Shown here: positions 47,701 to 59,400 of the stretch, one piece after another
Numbering within the stretch: the stretch's first letter is position 1
Layout: each line of letters begins with the position of its first letter
Origin: Azadirachta indica
Lineage: Eukaryota; Streptophyta; Magnoliopsida; Sapindales; Meliaceae
NCBI GenBank assembly: GCA_022749755.1
Contig: CM040445.1
Span: 12,235,182-12,299,181, forward strand
Direction: 5' to 3'
DNA: 64,000 bases
Position numbers and translations under genes: made by a program
Notes under the pieces: generated by a model
The model's database searches: none
The model's input: only the letters and a program-made list of their open reading frames with translations
Told to the model about the DNA's origin: nothing

Positions 47701-50443
47701 CCAAAAATTAATCAATGTCTATTAAATCAGGACATTTTCAGTAGTATGTTTGCTAGTTGGAAAATGAAGCTTCATGCCAACCTTCTTTCCTTTCTCCTCA
47801 GCCGTGTCAGCATCGCTTCCATCGAGATCATTCTCTGAAGAAACTTCTGCAAATCTGAATCAATAAAAGACATTAGAAATAAATTGAACCTCTACGCTTC
47901 TGGAAAGATGTGGTTAATGAAGCTGAATAAAACATGTGAACTTGGTCAGTATATGAGAAGAAAGTGGAATGAAATATCAAAGGAGACTTGGGTAGGAAGG
48001 ATGATAGACTAAAACAGATTACTTTAATGTCTGGTTGACTGTCAACCTTTCTCATCTCATTATAATTTTAATTAAGTTCAAAAAAGTCCTTATACATCTA
48101 ACTCTTCAAAGGCACCACCACATACTGTGAATTAGTCATCTACTGTCCACAATTAACAGATGATACCAGAATTAACAATAACCTCACAAAATTTTAGAAC
48201 AAAATAAACACGTGTTTTGGTGTCCAGCGTATATATGATCTACTTGTTCGTGGGAAGCACTTTTGCAGCATTAGTACACAGCAAAATTATTCAGACGCAT
48301 AAGAAACACATGCATCACTAAGATAAATAGACCATTATATTGAATTATCAGGCACAACAGTGTATCACCATATCAATAAAAGAAGAAAATGAAAAAATTC
48401 CCACAAATGTTCCAAAAGGAGAGAAATATTGGTAAGCTAAAAAATAAACATATCCTGAAAATCTTTATTAGTTAGCTAATTACAATGACTCAATCAGTCA
48501 CACCTATAGGACACAGACTGATGCTATAATAGTTCAGGCAGCATGAGGATGCTTGCAGCTGCTAACATCTGTAAAGCAATTTATATCAAGTAAGAGAATA
48601 TGGTTAGAATAGTACTTGAACTTTTTCCCAGAAGTTCTCTCAGATTGTCGAATGGGGGTTACTTCCATCTTTTCTTTCAATTTCTTTTCAACATCTGAAA
48701 ATTCATCTTCAGATTCAGTTTCAGGGGATTGTTCTTCAAAATCTTCCATTTCAATCTTGGGAAAACCTTGCTTATTTACAGATGCTTCGCCAGCACCACC
48801 TTTAAAGTCATATTCCGACTGTTGCCCCTGAATTGTAAAAATCATTTGAGAATAGAATCACAAAAGTAGTTATCCTCCAAGAATCTGAAACACATAGAAG
48901 TAATATGTGTAATGACCTAACAAACTGTTACTAAAGTAATCCAACCTCACTCAGTTCTTTTGGGAAGTCAAGCTGAACTTCGTCAGGATTCTCTTCTTCT
49001 TTTCCAATCCACCATGCATCAGAAAATACAATCTGGAAATATCACAAGCCACTAATGATAAAGACTAGAAAGTGATCCAAAAGCACAAACAATAAAGCAC
49101 ACATACAAGCATTTGGAATCCATAGAACAATAAAAGGGAAGGGAAGGAAAAATTTAACATGTTTTCAACCTTTAAAACATGCAAGGTTACCAGATTGAGG
49201 TTCTAAAATATAAATTTATATATGTTAACAGCAGTTATATGGAACCCTAGCTCCAAAACACGTTCATTTACAATGTACAGGTCATATGAAGAGAGGAGAA
49301 AAATGTAAAAGTTAAGCAAGTACAGGAGAACAAGAGTTCTACATGCATGTTTAACTAAACCCTACAACTACAAGAACACAACTCGAGGATAATGTAGTAG
49401 CTTACAAATTTCAAATTTCAAATTTCATGTTAGGACTCTAGCCCAAAAATATAAGGTTACTTTCATCCTCATTTATCAGTTAAAAATTGCTTAGAAAAAT
49501 AGAACAATTGAGCTCTGGGCAGCAACTAATGTGAGGTAATAACAATATCCTAAAAAATACTGATATATTTAACAAAATAATCAAGTATCCATAAAAATAA
49601 ACCCAAAAGAGAAAGATAAAGGAAGCATAAGCACGAACCATGTTGTCAAAATAATCCTCACACATTACATTCTTCCCACCTCTAGAGAACTGCAAAGTCA
49701 AGTACCGATTCTTGGGATATACAATGGTCCCAAACAACTTCATTCGACCCTATAATAACATTTACAAAACAAAATGAGGTTAGAACATTACATACACACA
49801 TAAACGCATTCATTTATGATCTCGTTGGGGCAAATTTCTCAAACCATAAACATAGCAGTTAAAAGTGTTTGGTAAAAACAAGTTTTAGAGAAAACTATCT
49901 TTTTCACACTTATATCTGGCATCTAGACATCTAGTGATTGCATTCCACAGAAGTTGTAGCTTCAAAGCCACGACAGGAACATAAACCCACCTCCATTACT
50001 GCTAGTCATTCATAACCGTTGTCTAAAATACATTAAATTTCTAGACTCCGCTAAACATTTAATTATATAACCTAACCCCAGTTTGCAATTGGTCATTACG
50101 GAATCATCAAAACCCCACAAAAGAAAAATACCTGAGGAAAATCGATGTACAAAACCGGGTTCTGGGTGCCCAAATTCTTCAACTCACCGATCTTGCCGCC
50201 ACCAATCGGAGCCAGGAGACCCGGAAAGGAGAACAAGAAGCGATTCTTTCGCTGAGACGATTTCCTGAGAATGTCTTTGCCGTGGTGCTTGATGACCTGC
50301 TTTGTAGGACTAAGAGGCGTAAAACCCTTGGCTGGATTTTCCGCCATGATGTTTTTTCTAATTGCGAGGTTCTTCAGCCTCGTACGCTCGACATTTTTAT
50401 CTTCTTCATTTTTCTTTGATTTTGACGACGAAGCTTTCACCAT
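44776..50443 (-). CDS. RHL1: ROOT HAIRLESS 1, plant topoisomerase VI complex subunit
   Basis: Ten exons: 50443-50132, 49749-49639, 49032-48946, 48827-48616, 47854-47782, 47573-47349, 46529-46481, 45570-45536, 45118-45077 and 44811-44776. All are GT..AG and in phase, giving 393 aa with TGA at 44776-44778. Conserved parts are LKNLAIRKNIMAENPAKGF, HHGKDILRKSSQRKNRFL, GGKIGELKNLGTQNPVLY, GTIVYPKNRYLTLQFSRGG and DYFDNMIVFSDAWWIG. These are followed by an acidic/basic low-complexity region with KKAKKKE and the C-terminal DTDGSDEDWAA. In Arabidopsis RHL1 is a nuclear DNA-binding partner of topoisomerase VI needed for endoreduplication. Length is slightly above the Arabidopsis protein (about 355 aa). 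No lesion is seen. Confidence 0.93.
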
Positions 50444-50545
50444 GTCTTCTCAATGCTTGATATTTTTCTCACTGTTGTTTGTACTATCTGCTCAGAGCTT
50501 CTGGCTTTTGTTCTTGCTTGCTTCAGGGCGGGAAGGTGCAATTAT

Positions 50546-51666
50546 TTTTCTCGTTTAAAGCTTTTGTGTATGTCCACGATTAATCTTAATTTAGTTTCGA
50601 TTTTCTTTTCAAGCTACTGTATTATACATGATTTATCCTAATTTTTTATTTTTTCAGTTTTGATCTTTCTTTGAAGTTACCGTATATGTGCATGATTGAG
50701 GTGGATTTGTGATTTTTTTTTAATTTTAAAGGTGCTTTAAAGCTACTGTATGTGTTGGAAGTTTTATACTAATTTGTAATTTTTATTTATAGTTTTGATT
50801 TTTCTTTGAAGTTGCTCTGTGTGTGTATGTGATTTTTTTCTTATTTAGAGGTGTTTCAAAGTTTACTTGTGTTATGTTATTTTTAGGGTTTTATTATGTT
50901 TTAAAACTAATATCAATACTTATTGTGGTGCTACTTTTCACCTAATTTTTATTAGACTAAAAGTATTTTCAGTGCTATCTTACTATTATTTTATCTTTCT
51001 AATACTGTTGACTATAGATTCTATTACTGTTAATATGCTTTGTTTTTAAGTTATTACTATTTATTGTCTGCAACAAAGAAAATAGTAGCCTATCTTTTGC
51101 TATTTTACAGCAAAATGAATTATAGTTTACTGTTGTTTCTTCTTGTTATTTTGTGCCATATTTGACTATTTCTACACCTTACTTGTTGCTAAACCTTTGG
51201 TTCTTCTTGTATTCCTTTTTTTATATTTTTCAATAATATATTATTATAATTATAAAAAAAAAAGTTTATACCAATTTATATTTTTTTTTGTTTTGATATT
51301 TCTTTAAAGTTGTTGTGTGTATGCATGATTGAGGTTAATTTATGATGATTTTTTTTTTCTAATTTTAACAGTGCTTTGAAATTGTTTGTGTGTGGAAAGC
51401 TTTATGCCAATTTATAATTTTTTTTTTTTTGGTTTTGATCTTTCTTTGAAGATACTATGTGTGTGTGCATGATTGAGATCAGTTAGTAATTTTTTTTCTC
51501 TTGTTTTGAAGGTACTTTGGAGTTAGTTTGTGTTTAGGGATGTTTATGCTAATTTGTGATTTTTTTTTTTTTGTTTTGGTCTTCCTTTAAAGATGTTGTG
51601 TGTGTGCATTTTTCATGCAATTTTTTTTTTGGTTTTGAACATGCTTTGTTGCAATATAAGCATGTA
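50546..51666. repeat. 1.1-kb dispersed repeat, copy 1
   Basis: It is colinear with 62488-63605 in the same orientation. Both begin gtttaaagcttttgtgta and end ttgcaatataagcatgtataag. Each contains several degenerate ~130-bp monomers around cctttgaagatactatgtgtg and gcatgattgag. A ~400-bp single-copy core holds the ggtgctacttt and gcaaagaaaatag segments. Short open frames (here 50867-51049) are not convincing genes. It starts only ~100 bp upstream of the RHL1 ATG. The class of element is unknown. Confidence 0.8.
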
Positions 51667-52870
51667 TAAGATAAAATGTGAAATTTTTTCTGGTTTTGCA
51701 TTTGTTTTCATACTACTATTGTTTGGTTAGTACTTAGACTCATTTTGTTCCATTTTTTAGTTAGTTTTAGTGATGGAAATGTTAGCCGTTGTGTGTGCAT
51801 GTATAAGGAAGACATGTGAAATGTTTTTTTTTTTTTCATGATTGAGCGTGTTTTCATGCTGCTATTTGGTTAGCGTTTAGGCTCATTTTTGTTCTACTTT
51901 TTTGCTAGTTTTGGTGATGAACATTATGTTGCTGCTTTGTAAACATGTATAAGGTAAAAATATAATTCTTTTTTTTAATTTTGACATTGACATTATGTTG
52001 TTTCTGTAGGGTAAGGAGCATAGACATACATTTTGAAGTTGGCAAATTTAATATCTATTGACGAATGGTGTTTTTAGTGCTAGGTGATTTGTTGTGGGAC
52101 AATTGCAAGAATTATGATGACTAGCTGTGTTGTGGAAGCCAAATTGGTAGTGTTGCACGAGTTTTAAAAGTAATGTTGGTTATATATAGTGCATCATTTA
52201 CAGTGTATGTGCAGTAAACTGCATGTATTTATATTGAAATAAAAGTATAAGTAGTTTAGCAATTACATTTTCTCTTGCTAGTTACAAGTTCTAATTTTGA
52301 TAAAGATTAAGGGCAAAATTGACTTTACAATAAAAGTTGGATGCTAAAAGATAGAAAAGTGGATTTCTGGGGAGGTATATGTGAATTACATCATACTTTC
52401 CCAATATATGTGAGTTTGGCAAACCTCAGGGAAGTTGTGTGAAAATTCCCCCACATTTATATTTCTAATTAATACTTTTATAATCTTAAATAATTCAAAA
52501 AGGTTTCACATGCCTTGAATTGAAGAGCAAAAGCGTGTGGCGTTTTGTGCGTTGCGTTTGAAAGTGAAAGGAATATGTTATTGTCTTAATCGACAAAGAG
52601 GCATGCGCCATCCACGTACATACATAAGGATACGTACGCATTCAGGATTTTGTTGGAATATATTAGTGAAAATATTAGTGCCAGGGAAATACAAAATTAA
52701 AGAAGACGAAGAGAAATAAATAAGAAAAAAGAGGGTAATTAATTAGTATTCATCAAAATATATATAAAAGATAGCAAGAGTATATAAGATAAGAATAAGA
52801 ACTTTTATATGGTTAAAACATATCAAGTAACTTGAATGATGAGATGGGGTGATATTGTATATTAGTATTC
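51667..52870. other. T-rich spacer
   Basis: Bases 51667-51960 continue loosely the same repeated phrases (gcatgtataagg, gctatttggttagcg). This part is absent from copy 2. The rest up to the F-box gene has no gene. Confidence 0.4.
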
Positions 52871-52873
52871 GAT

Positions 52874-54034
52874 CTATTGAATCCACATGGGAGGATTAAG
52901 GCGATGGCATACACTAGGCCAAGAGTGTGGAACGAAAGTAGCGTCCTGAATGTTAAAAATTCCTGTATCCCTTCCTCCACCCCATCGGATATGCCAATAC
53001 ATTTCTACGCTGTCATCGGTAAAGTAAATGCAATTAGGTTTGCAAATAGAATCATGATCATCAGCTTCAACAGAAAAAGAAGAATTAGAACCCAAAAAGA
53101 TAGCCCTGTTGCCTATATCCTTGACCTCCGTCCAGGTCCAGTTGCTGCTACCGCTGCTGCTGTGGCTTAATTCCACCTTAAAAACATCAAAGGCGTGAGT
53201 TCCATACAAGTATGTATTACTGTCTTCATAGTACCTACCTCCTCCTCGTCGAACAGCCAATAAAGCAGCCGATGATTCTACCAAATAAAACTTCCCACAC
53301 AATCGAATGGGCACTTGATTTGGCAGTAGAGGCAATAGTGTTACTAGACGGGCCACCGGAGGACTATTACTCAAATCGCATACAAATATTTTTCCCAAAG
53401 GATCTATGGCATAGAATTTGTCTTTACAGTAGATAACATCCTCAAAACGCCCATGCCTTCTTTCACTTTCTTCTGTGTCTATTGTGGTCCAAGCTTTAAA
53501 ACCAGGTTTAAAATACGCCAATTTTCCCACTTCTCCATAAATAACCATAACCGTATAATCTTCTTCTTGTAGAATATTTGACGATGATATGACAAATTTT
53601 TGAATAAAAAACACGTTCTTAATAGTAATACCATCGTCCCAATCTCTGAAAGTTGTTATGTGAGGAAGTTTTATTTGAAGACTTAAAAAAGGATGCAAAA
53701 GAGACACTTTCCAATTTCGGCCGATTGTTAAAAGCCAACCCTTCGATGAAAAGCAATTTTTTTTAGCAGTTGCTTCAGGTAAACAAACCGGGAGACTCAT
53801 GCCCTTTGACAGACTGAAAAATCTCCATTCCCGTTGGTTACTATCCCTTTTCGGAGGAGGAAGCATCAGCCACGGAGGATTATTTCCATCGGGTGTAAAT
53901 TTCAATTTCTCGGTAACTGCTACAGATCGCCATGAACTGCAAACCCCGCCAAAAGCAATCAAGTCTTCAAATAACTTTATACCTCTAGCGATTTGTTTCA
54001 AAACGTCAGGAACAAGCTCTGCCCAGTCGCCCAT
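52874..54034 (-). CDS. F-box protein with DUF295 domain (SKIP23/KIB-like)
   Basis: The intact intronless frame encodes 386 aa from the ATG at 54034. An in-frame ATG 12 codons earlier (54070) is possible, but MGDWAELVPDVL is the usual family start. The F-box lies at about residues 2-45, with LVPDVLKQIARG and CSSWRSVAV. The C-terminal DUF295 part has GWLLTIG, SLLHPF, LGKIFVCDLS, LVESSAALLAVRR, HAFDVFKVEL and GNRAIFLGSNSSFSVEA, with CIYFTDD near the end. Such proteins join SCF ubiquitin ligases as substrate receptors. Targets of this one are unknown. It belongs to a large, fast-changing plant family. Confidence 0.93.
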   Translation of the reverse strand: MGDWAELVPDVLKQIARGIKLFEDLIAFGGVCSSWRSVAVTEKLKFTPDGNNPPWLMLPPPKRDSNQREWRFFSLSKGMSLPVCLPEATAKKNCFSSKGWLLTIGRNWKVSLLHPFLSLQIKLPHITTFRDWDDGITIKNVFFIQKFVISSSNILQEEDYTVMVIYGEVGKLAYFKPGFKAWTTIDTEESERRHGRFEDVIYCKDKFYAIDPLGKIFVCDLSNSPPVARLVTLLPLLPNQVPIRLCGKFYLVESSAALLAVRRGGGRYYEDSNTYLYGTHAFDVFKVELSHSSSGSSNWTWTEVKDIGNRAIFLGSNSSFSVEADDHDSICKPNCIYFTDDSVEMYWHIRWGGGRDTGIFNIQDATFVPHSWPSVCHRLNPPMWIQ

Positions 54035-54176
54035 TGCTTGCAGTTGTTGTTCAGGAAACAAAACAAACAAAGCTATATATTATATCTATGATCAGCAACC
54101 AGCAACCAACAAACGTACGTACAGAACACTATTTAATATTTAGTTTAATTCCTGAGTCTCTCCGATGCCCACTGCT

Positions 54177-54178
<2 letters not shown>

Positions 54179-54212
<34 letters not shown>
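54179..54212. repeat. (TA)n microsatellite
   Basis: An uninterrupted run of about 16 TA units lies about 145 bp upstream of the F-box ATG on the minus strand. It could act as, or disturb, a TATA region. It is likely polymorphic. Confidence 0.9.
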
Positions 54213-54214
54213 CA

Positions 54215-54900
54215 ATTACCTACCGCGACGGAGAGAGATTTCCCTTTTCTAAACGGAGTTTATATTGCTCTCAAATTCAAATTCGAACCAATTTCATGTT
54301 TAATTACGTTTGTTTTTGTATCCAAGTCTAAATATCTATTGAAGATTTCTCCCTTTTAAAGATCGAAGTTGTTAGTTTTTAGTTATCAACAACGACCTTC
54401 CTATAATCTTATATTAGGTATATCAGATATATCTAATTAAAATTCGTCCACTAATTAAATTAATAAAAGCGTGTCAAATTTATGGGAATTATTATAGTTA
54501 AATTAGTTTTTTAAATAATAAATGTATATAATGTGATAATAAAAGTGTATTGCATATATATAAATAGACGAACACATACGTTCTCAAAAACAATCATAAA
54601 GCACATTGCTTTTCATCATGGGATGTCTCAACCCTCCGTTCAAGAAATTAATTAAATCAAATGTGAGGAAATTAACGAAATTAGGGAAAAATTAGCGTGA
54701 AACAAGCAAATCGCTTTATATTAATTAGCATTGGCTTGCAGAGCGTAACAAGACACTTCCTCCACATCTTAATTAGAAACGAATAAGTGACAATATATCA
54801 AAACACTATCCTCATACACAGGATACTGCACGCAGATAAAACAACGAACAAACAGAGATCTCAGAAGCCATGCATATATATATATATCATATGATCCATT
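54215..54900. other. Spacer upstream of F-box gene
   Basis: There is no gene. AT-rich sequence, with a short ta repeat near 54880. Confidence 0.4.
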
Positions 54901-54902
54901 AA

Positions 54903-55062
54903 TTAATCATCATCTTCTTCTTCGTCTCCATCTCTACCTGCAGCCTTCTGGTTCTTTCTCTTCACTCTTCCAGTGCCAGGGCGACCGCCACCAAACGGAC
55001 TTGTAATGGAGAAATCAATCAACTCTCACCATGAAAGATGGAATGTTAGCTACCTGCCCGAC
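54903..55062 (-). pseudogene. RPS9: Ribosomal protein S9 (uS4) 3' relic
   Basis: On the minus strand the sequence reads [15 protein letters not shown], then after a shift [15 protein letters not shown] and [11 protein letters not shown] with an acidic tail (DEEEDDD) and TAA at 54903-54905. This is the C-terminal exon of cytosolic ribosomal protein S9. Relative to the family, the SQKH segment after MVRVD is lost with a frameshift, part of the KKA-rich tail is missing, and the rest of the gene is absent. A possible acceptor (acttag) precedes the homology, so it may derive from genomic DNA, not a cDNA. Confidence 0.85.
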
Positions 55063-55453
55063 CTAAGTACAAACACAGAAAAGTTTTATTATATATCATT
55101 TTTATTAATTTCATATTAATTTATAATTTAATCCAAATATAGGTGTCTAAGGCGGTTTTCAGGATATAAATAGCTTAATCAATTTTTTATTATATAATTT
55201 TTTTTCATGTAATACTAGAATACGGGTAGATTTTTAAAATTAGATGCTTAGGTGTAATTGTTATATATTTTTGTTCTTCGATATAGATGTAGTTAATGTT
55301 CATATTAATTTCATTTTTAAATATGTTAATTTCATTTTTGAATAAATAAATAAACAAATGAGAACTTCATGCTAGCCTAGTTATAACCAACTATTCATAC
55401 AATAACACTGAAAAAAAAATTTTGAATATTATTTTTAATGTAATATCTCATTC

Positions 55454-55460
55454 TATAAAT
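55454..55460 (+). promoter_or_regulatory. TATA box of mini zinc-finger gene
   Basis: Tataaat in cattctataaatac lies 77 bp before the ATG at 55537. Confidence 0.5.
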
Positions 55461-55536
55461 ACAAATATAGTTTTTCATTATTTGAAGGTTGTAACCTTTT
55501 CAGTTAGGTGATCAATTTCTCCCACAGGTCACAACA

Positions 55537-55788
55537 ATGGCAGAGGCAAACCCCAACCCTCACCTCAACCCTTTGCATAAACCACGTCGATTTGTTTGTA
55601 TCGAGTGCAGGACTAGCTTTGGGAATAGAAATTCAATCACTTCACATAACGATGATGCTCACAAAAGATATGATTTTTCCTGTTATCCATGTGGTAATGT
55701 GTTTCCATCAGCTGCTGAATTAGCCGTTCATGCTTGTAGGGCACCGCTTCCTCCCAACCAAAATCAAAATCAAAACCAAAACAATTAA
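55537..55788 (+). CDS. Small two-finger C2H2/C2HC zinc-finger protein
   Basis: This is an 83-aa intronless frame. Finger 1 is CIECRTSFGNRNSITSHNDDAH (C-x2-C-x12-H-x4-H). Finger 2 is CYPCGNVFPSAAELAVHAC (C-x2-C-x12-H-x-C), with the last histidine replaced by cysteine. The N-terminus is Pro/Asn-rich and the tail is a short Gln-Asn repeat (NQNQNQ). Regular spacing of metal ligands and a TATA box upstream support a real gene. Its partner (DNA, RNA or protein) cannot be told. There is no QALGGH motif, so it is not a typical plant EPF-type finger. Confidence 0.75.
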   Translation: MAEANPNPHLNPLHKPRRFVCIECRTSFGNRNSITSHNDDAHKRYDFSCYPCGNVFPSAAELAVHACRAPLPPNQNQNQNQNN

Positions 55789-56432
55789 AAAGATAATAAA
55801 GTTTAAACAATCTCTCTTCTGATTATGTTATTTTATGTTTTATTTCCGTATCTTTTACTGAATTTATGTAATTACTAAATAATAAAGTTTAGAAAAATTT
55901 TCTACAGTAATTACTGTTTACAAGACATTTTTAGTTTAACACGAATTGAAATTTTTTTTTATTTAAAAATAAAAAATATTGATTTAGATTTAATAATCTC
56001 ACTGTCACAGACCCACTATATATTAAGTAAGCACATTAATCAGACAACTCAAACTCAAGAGCTTTCGGTTTTGGGCAATTAGTCCCCCATCAAACATCAA
56101 TGTCAAATGCAAATAACTATAATAGAAAAGAAAAAAGATATTTTATATATCTTTGATTTTATAACCCTTAATTTAATACTTTAATTGCAATGCAGCTCCT
56201 TTGAACAATTTAATAATTTCTCTCCAAAGTTAAACCCTACACTACTGTCCTCTCTCTCTATATATATAAAAGATGAGATGAATCATACAAACTACAAAAT
56301 TTAAACAGTTTCAGATAACTGAGGTTATGTTAAAAGTACAAGAACTGGGCAGTGTAAGATGATACATTGCGGATGGAGCAATGTCTTTGCTTAAACGTGC
56401 TTCTAATTGTGTTTTTTATGATGTTTGAAATT
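55789..56432. other. Spacer
   Basis: There is no gene. AT-rich sequence with a ctctctatatatataaaag stretch near 56250-56270. Confidence 0.4.
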
Positions 56433-59400
56433 TCAAGTTCTCGAGCATCCGAGAGGAAACTTGAGAACCTTCATTCTTCCATCCAAGGCGAGGGCCATGA
56501 CATTGTGTTCTTCCACATACCAGAGCTAAGACACCACTGCCTGTTTTAACATGCGAAATGATATTATGTTGAGTTATACTATTCAAGGCAGATGAATCAA
56601 ATATAGGAAAAATAAGATAGGTAATAGGGTAGATTAGCACTGATGGCAGAAATCATTTTGATTATCAGTACACAACATTCTTTCTAAAATCTATCGCTAG
56701 GCACACCAGAAAGAAATCATGAATTGGAGAAAAGTTGGGAATTAGTGATCTTTTCTTCAGCTAACAAGCAGAGGTCATTTCATGTTATTGCACATAGCAC
56801 GAGGCAATTGTAGCATGTACAAATAACTAATTACCTTAGATCCACGGATTTCATTGTTTAGACGATCAACTAGCTCATGGAAGAACCGGTGTTGATCTGA
56901 AGTATTATGAAGCTCCTGCATATGACACAGTAGAAGTGTAATCAGAAAATCGTTGTAGATATAAAAATATAAACGTGCATCAGATCCAAAGATGAGATGA
57001 GATTACATTTGCCATCACTTAATTTGGAGTGGCCTAATCATCTTTGTGTCTCTTAAAAACTTTTTATAGAGATAGTCTAAGAATAGCAACCCTCACACTT
57101 TTAACTACAACTGTTTTTGCATGTAATAGATAATGAATTCAACTTAGAATATGTTTGATGCTGCTGGCTGCTCCTTAACCTTAAAAGCAAAGTTCAAAAT
57201 GTATTTGACAACACCAATTTTTAGCAGAGCCTATTCACTATTTTCACTAATTTTTGACATAATGTGATTCATCTCACAGTCATCGTGGCCTTAAGGCCAC
57301 AGCACCTCAATCACAAACAAACCCTCTTCAGATTTGGAATGTATAAATAGCGTTTATTCACAGGGTACATTTAAAGCTAGCCACAACCATTATTGCTTCA
57401 CAACCGAGACTACAGCCGTTCCCAGTTTTCCAGCTTGTAATGGCAACTTACAAAAATCCTATGTGATGTAAATTAAAGAGACCTATTGGTTACAATTGAA
57501 CATTACCAACTGAAGGATGCTAATAATAGTTTTACCGTGGGTGAAGCTGTAGGGTGACCCAGAAGCCTTGCGAATGATGTGTGAAGAATAGCAGGATCGT
57601 ACTGCAAAAGAAAGAAGATTGGTTAGCATCTTGAACAAAGCAGTTTTGCAGGCAACAATAGGAACATGCACTCTCATTATCTCCATAGTAATTTTCATAT
57701 AAAATGGAGAGAAATACTCTAGTGATGATATACCAATAACATTCTATAAGGCACAAGATGAGACCATTCTAGCAACAGAGAATAATACCATCACTTTAAT
57801 CTTATATCAAGATGCTGAACCATCATTCTCCACCAATGTTTAGGTTTAGAGCAATATTGCCCACTAGATTAAGTCAAAAGGTAAAAGATAAATAAATAAA
57901 CAACTGTTGGAGAGCTACAGAGATAATATTATGCTCTCATCAATTTTGAAATGAAAATGTAAAAACAGCCATTTTCATTGAGGGTAGACCCCAGGCATAG
58001 CCAATAAATATTAAACCTCAAACCTAGCACATGCCATTCATGCCTGTAGCAGCAGCTTTTTACCATTTTGTTTACTTGGTTAGTCTTAAAATGTAAAATT
58101 ACAGCGTCGTCCACTACTGCCCCCAAAAAAACTTATAAATAAATAAGAATTATGGTTCTTACTAGCTGCTTTTCAGGTGCATGTGGGAGTGCAGACCTCA
58201 GTTTAGCACGAATGGTTATAGGATCAGTTCCAGAGATCACCTACATGAAAAAATAAAGTAATGATAATTCAACATTTCAAATGAAAGTTCCCAGAAAAAT
58301 ATGGCACAATGCAGTTCAAAAGTTTGAAGTTAAATAAAAGTGGCATTCAAACAGAAAGGTCTGACTACAAGGTCGATCTTCCCAAGCCAATAAGACTAAC
58401 AAATAGGATGGTAATATACATCCATTTAGATTAAAATTACAACTCCTAAATGATATCAGAAATGCAAGGAAAGATGGCAGTTCAAGCTATTGCATTAAGC
58501 TCTTAAATCATACATAAAGCAGAAGACATGAACTGACTTGTCCTTCCCAATCAACAATAGGAAGGTCAAAACATATGGCCAACCTTTAATTGCCATCCCA
58601 ATTGTTAGTGCAGCATACATAATACAGAATCATCAATGACATCCAGGGATACATAATTTTCAGTTTTCACCATGCATATCACAGCTCATGTTTTATATGC
58701 ATTTATAAGTGAGAGGGAAAAGGGGGAGGAGGAAACAACAGGAGATTAGAGAGCAACCTGCCAGCAACCTAGAAGCACACCATTTGAAGTTAAAACCACC
58801 CTGTCTAGGACAATTTTGAGGGGTCAGATACCCTCTGCCACAGTTCTAACAGCAGTTGCTTCGGCTTCAATCTGACAAACAGAAAAGGGTTCAAAGTTTA
58901 GATCAAAATTCTAACAAGAACTGACTCTTAAAGAGATATCTAAATTAGCTCAAGCAGGCAATGTACCTCATCTTCAGTGGCAGGAACTGGTGAAATATCA
59001 TGCGAGGCATGAAACATGCTAAAATGGTACAAACTAAAATTCTGAAACCAGATCGCTAGCAAGAGTATATGTAAGCAAACCAAAAATGAGGGGATGAATC
59101 AGGAAATTTCAATTTCTCAGACATACGAAGAGCAAAAGAACAATTGACATAGTATCTAATCAGGCAATGATCAAAATTAACTCCCAGACTCTTTATAGAA
59201 ACAATAGCAATTTGACAGGTAGGCTATATAACAGTTACCTTTATCAAAGTATGGACTGAATATGTGTCTTACAGCATCTCTGCAAAAAAGAAGAGCATGG
59301 ATGTATAATATAAACAACAAATTTCCACAATGAACAAAGAAAATATATAGAAGAAATTACAAAAATCAATTCAAAAGGCACCCAGATGAACAACTAAAGG

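Noticed and set aside
50867..51049. Hydrophobic short frame in repeat copy 1, with a counterpart at 62791-62997
   Set aside because: Differences between the copies change residues freely and the low-complexity T-rich sequence gives hydrophobic codons by chance. No domain is seen.
56367..56549. Plus-strand 60-codon frame that looks like a small secreted peptide with a hydrophobic leader and a TATA-like motif upstream
   Set aside because: It is the antisense of the last exon of the 2H-phosphoesterase pseudogene, whose minus-strand reading (LWYVEEHNVMALALDG) is clearly the real origin.
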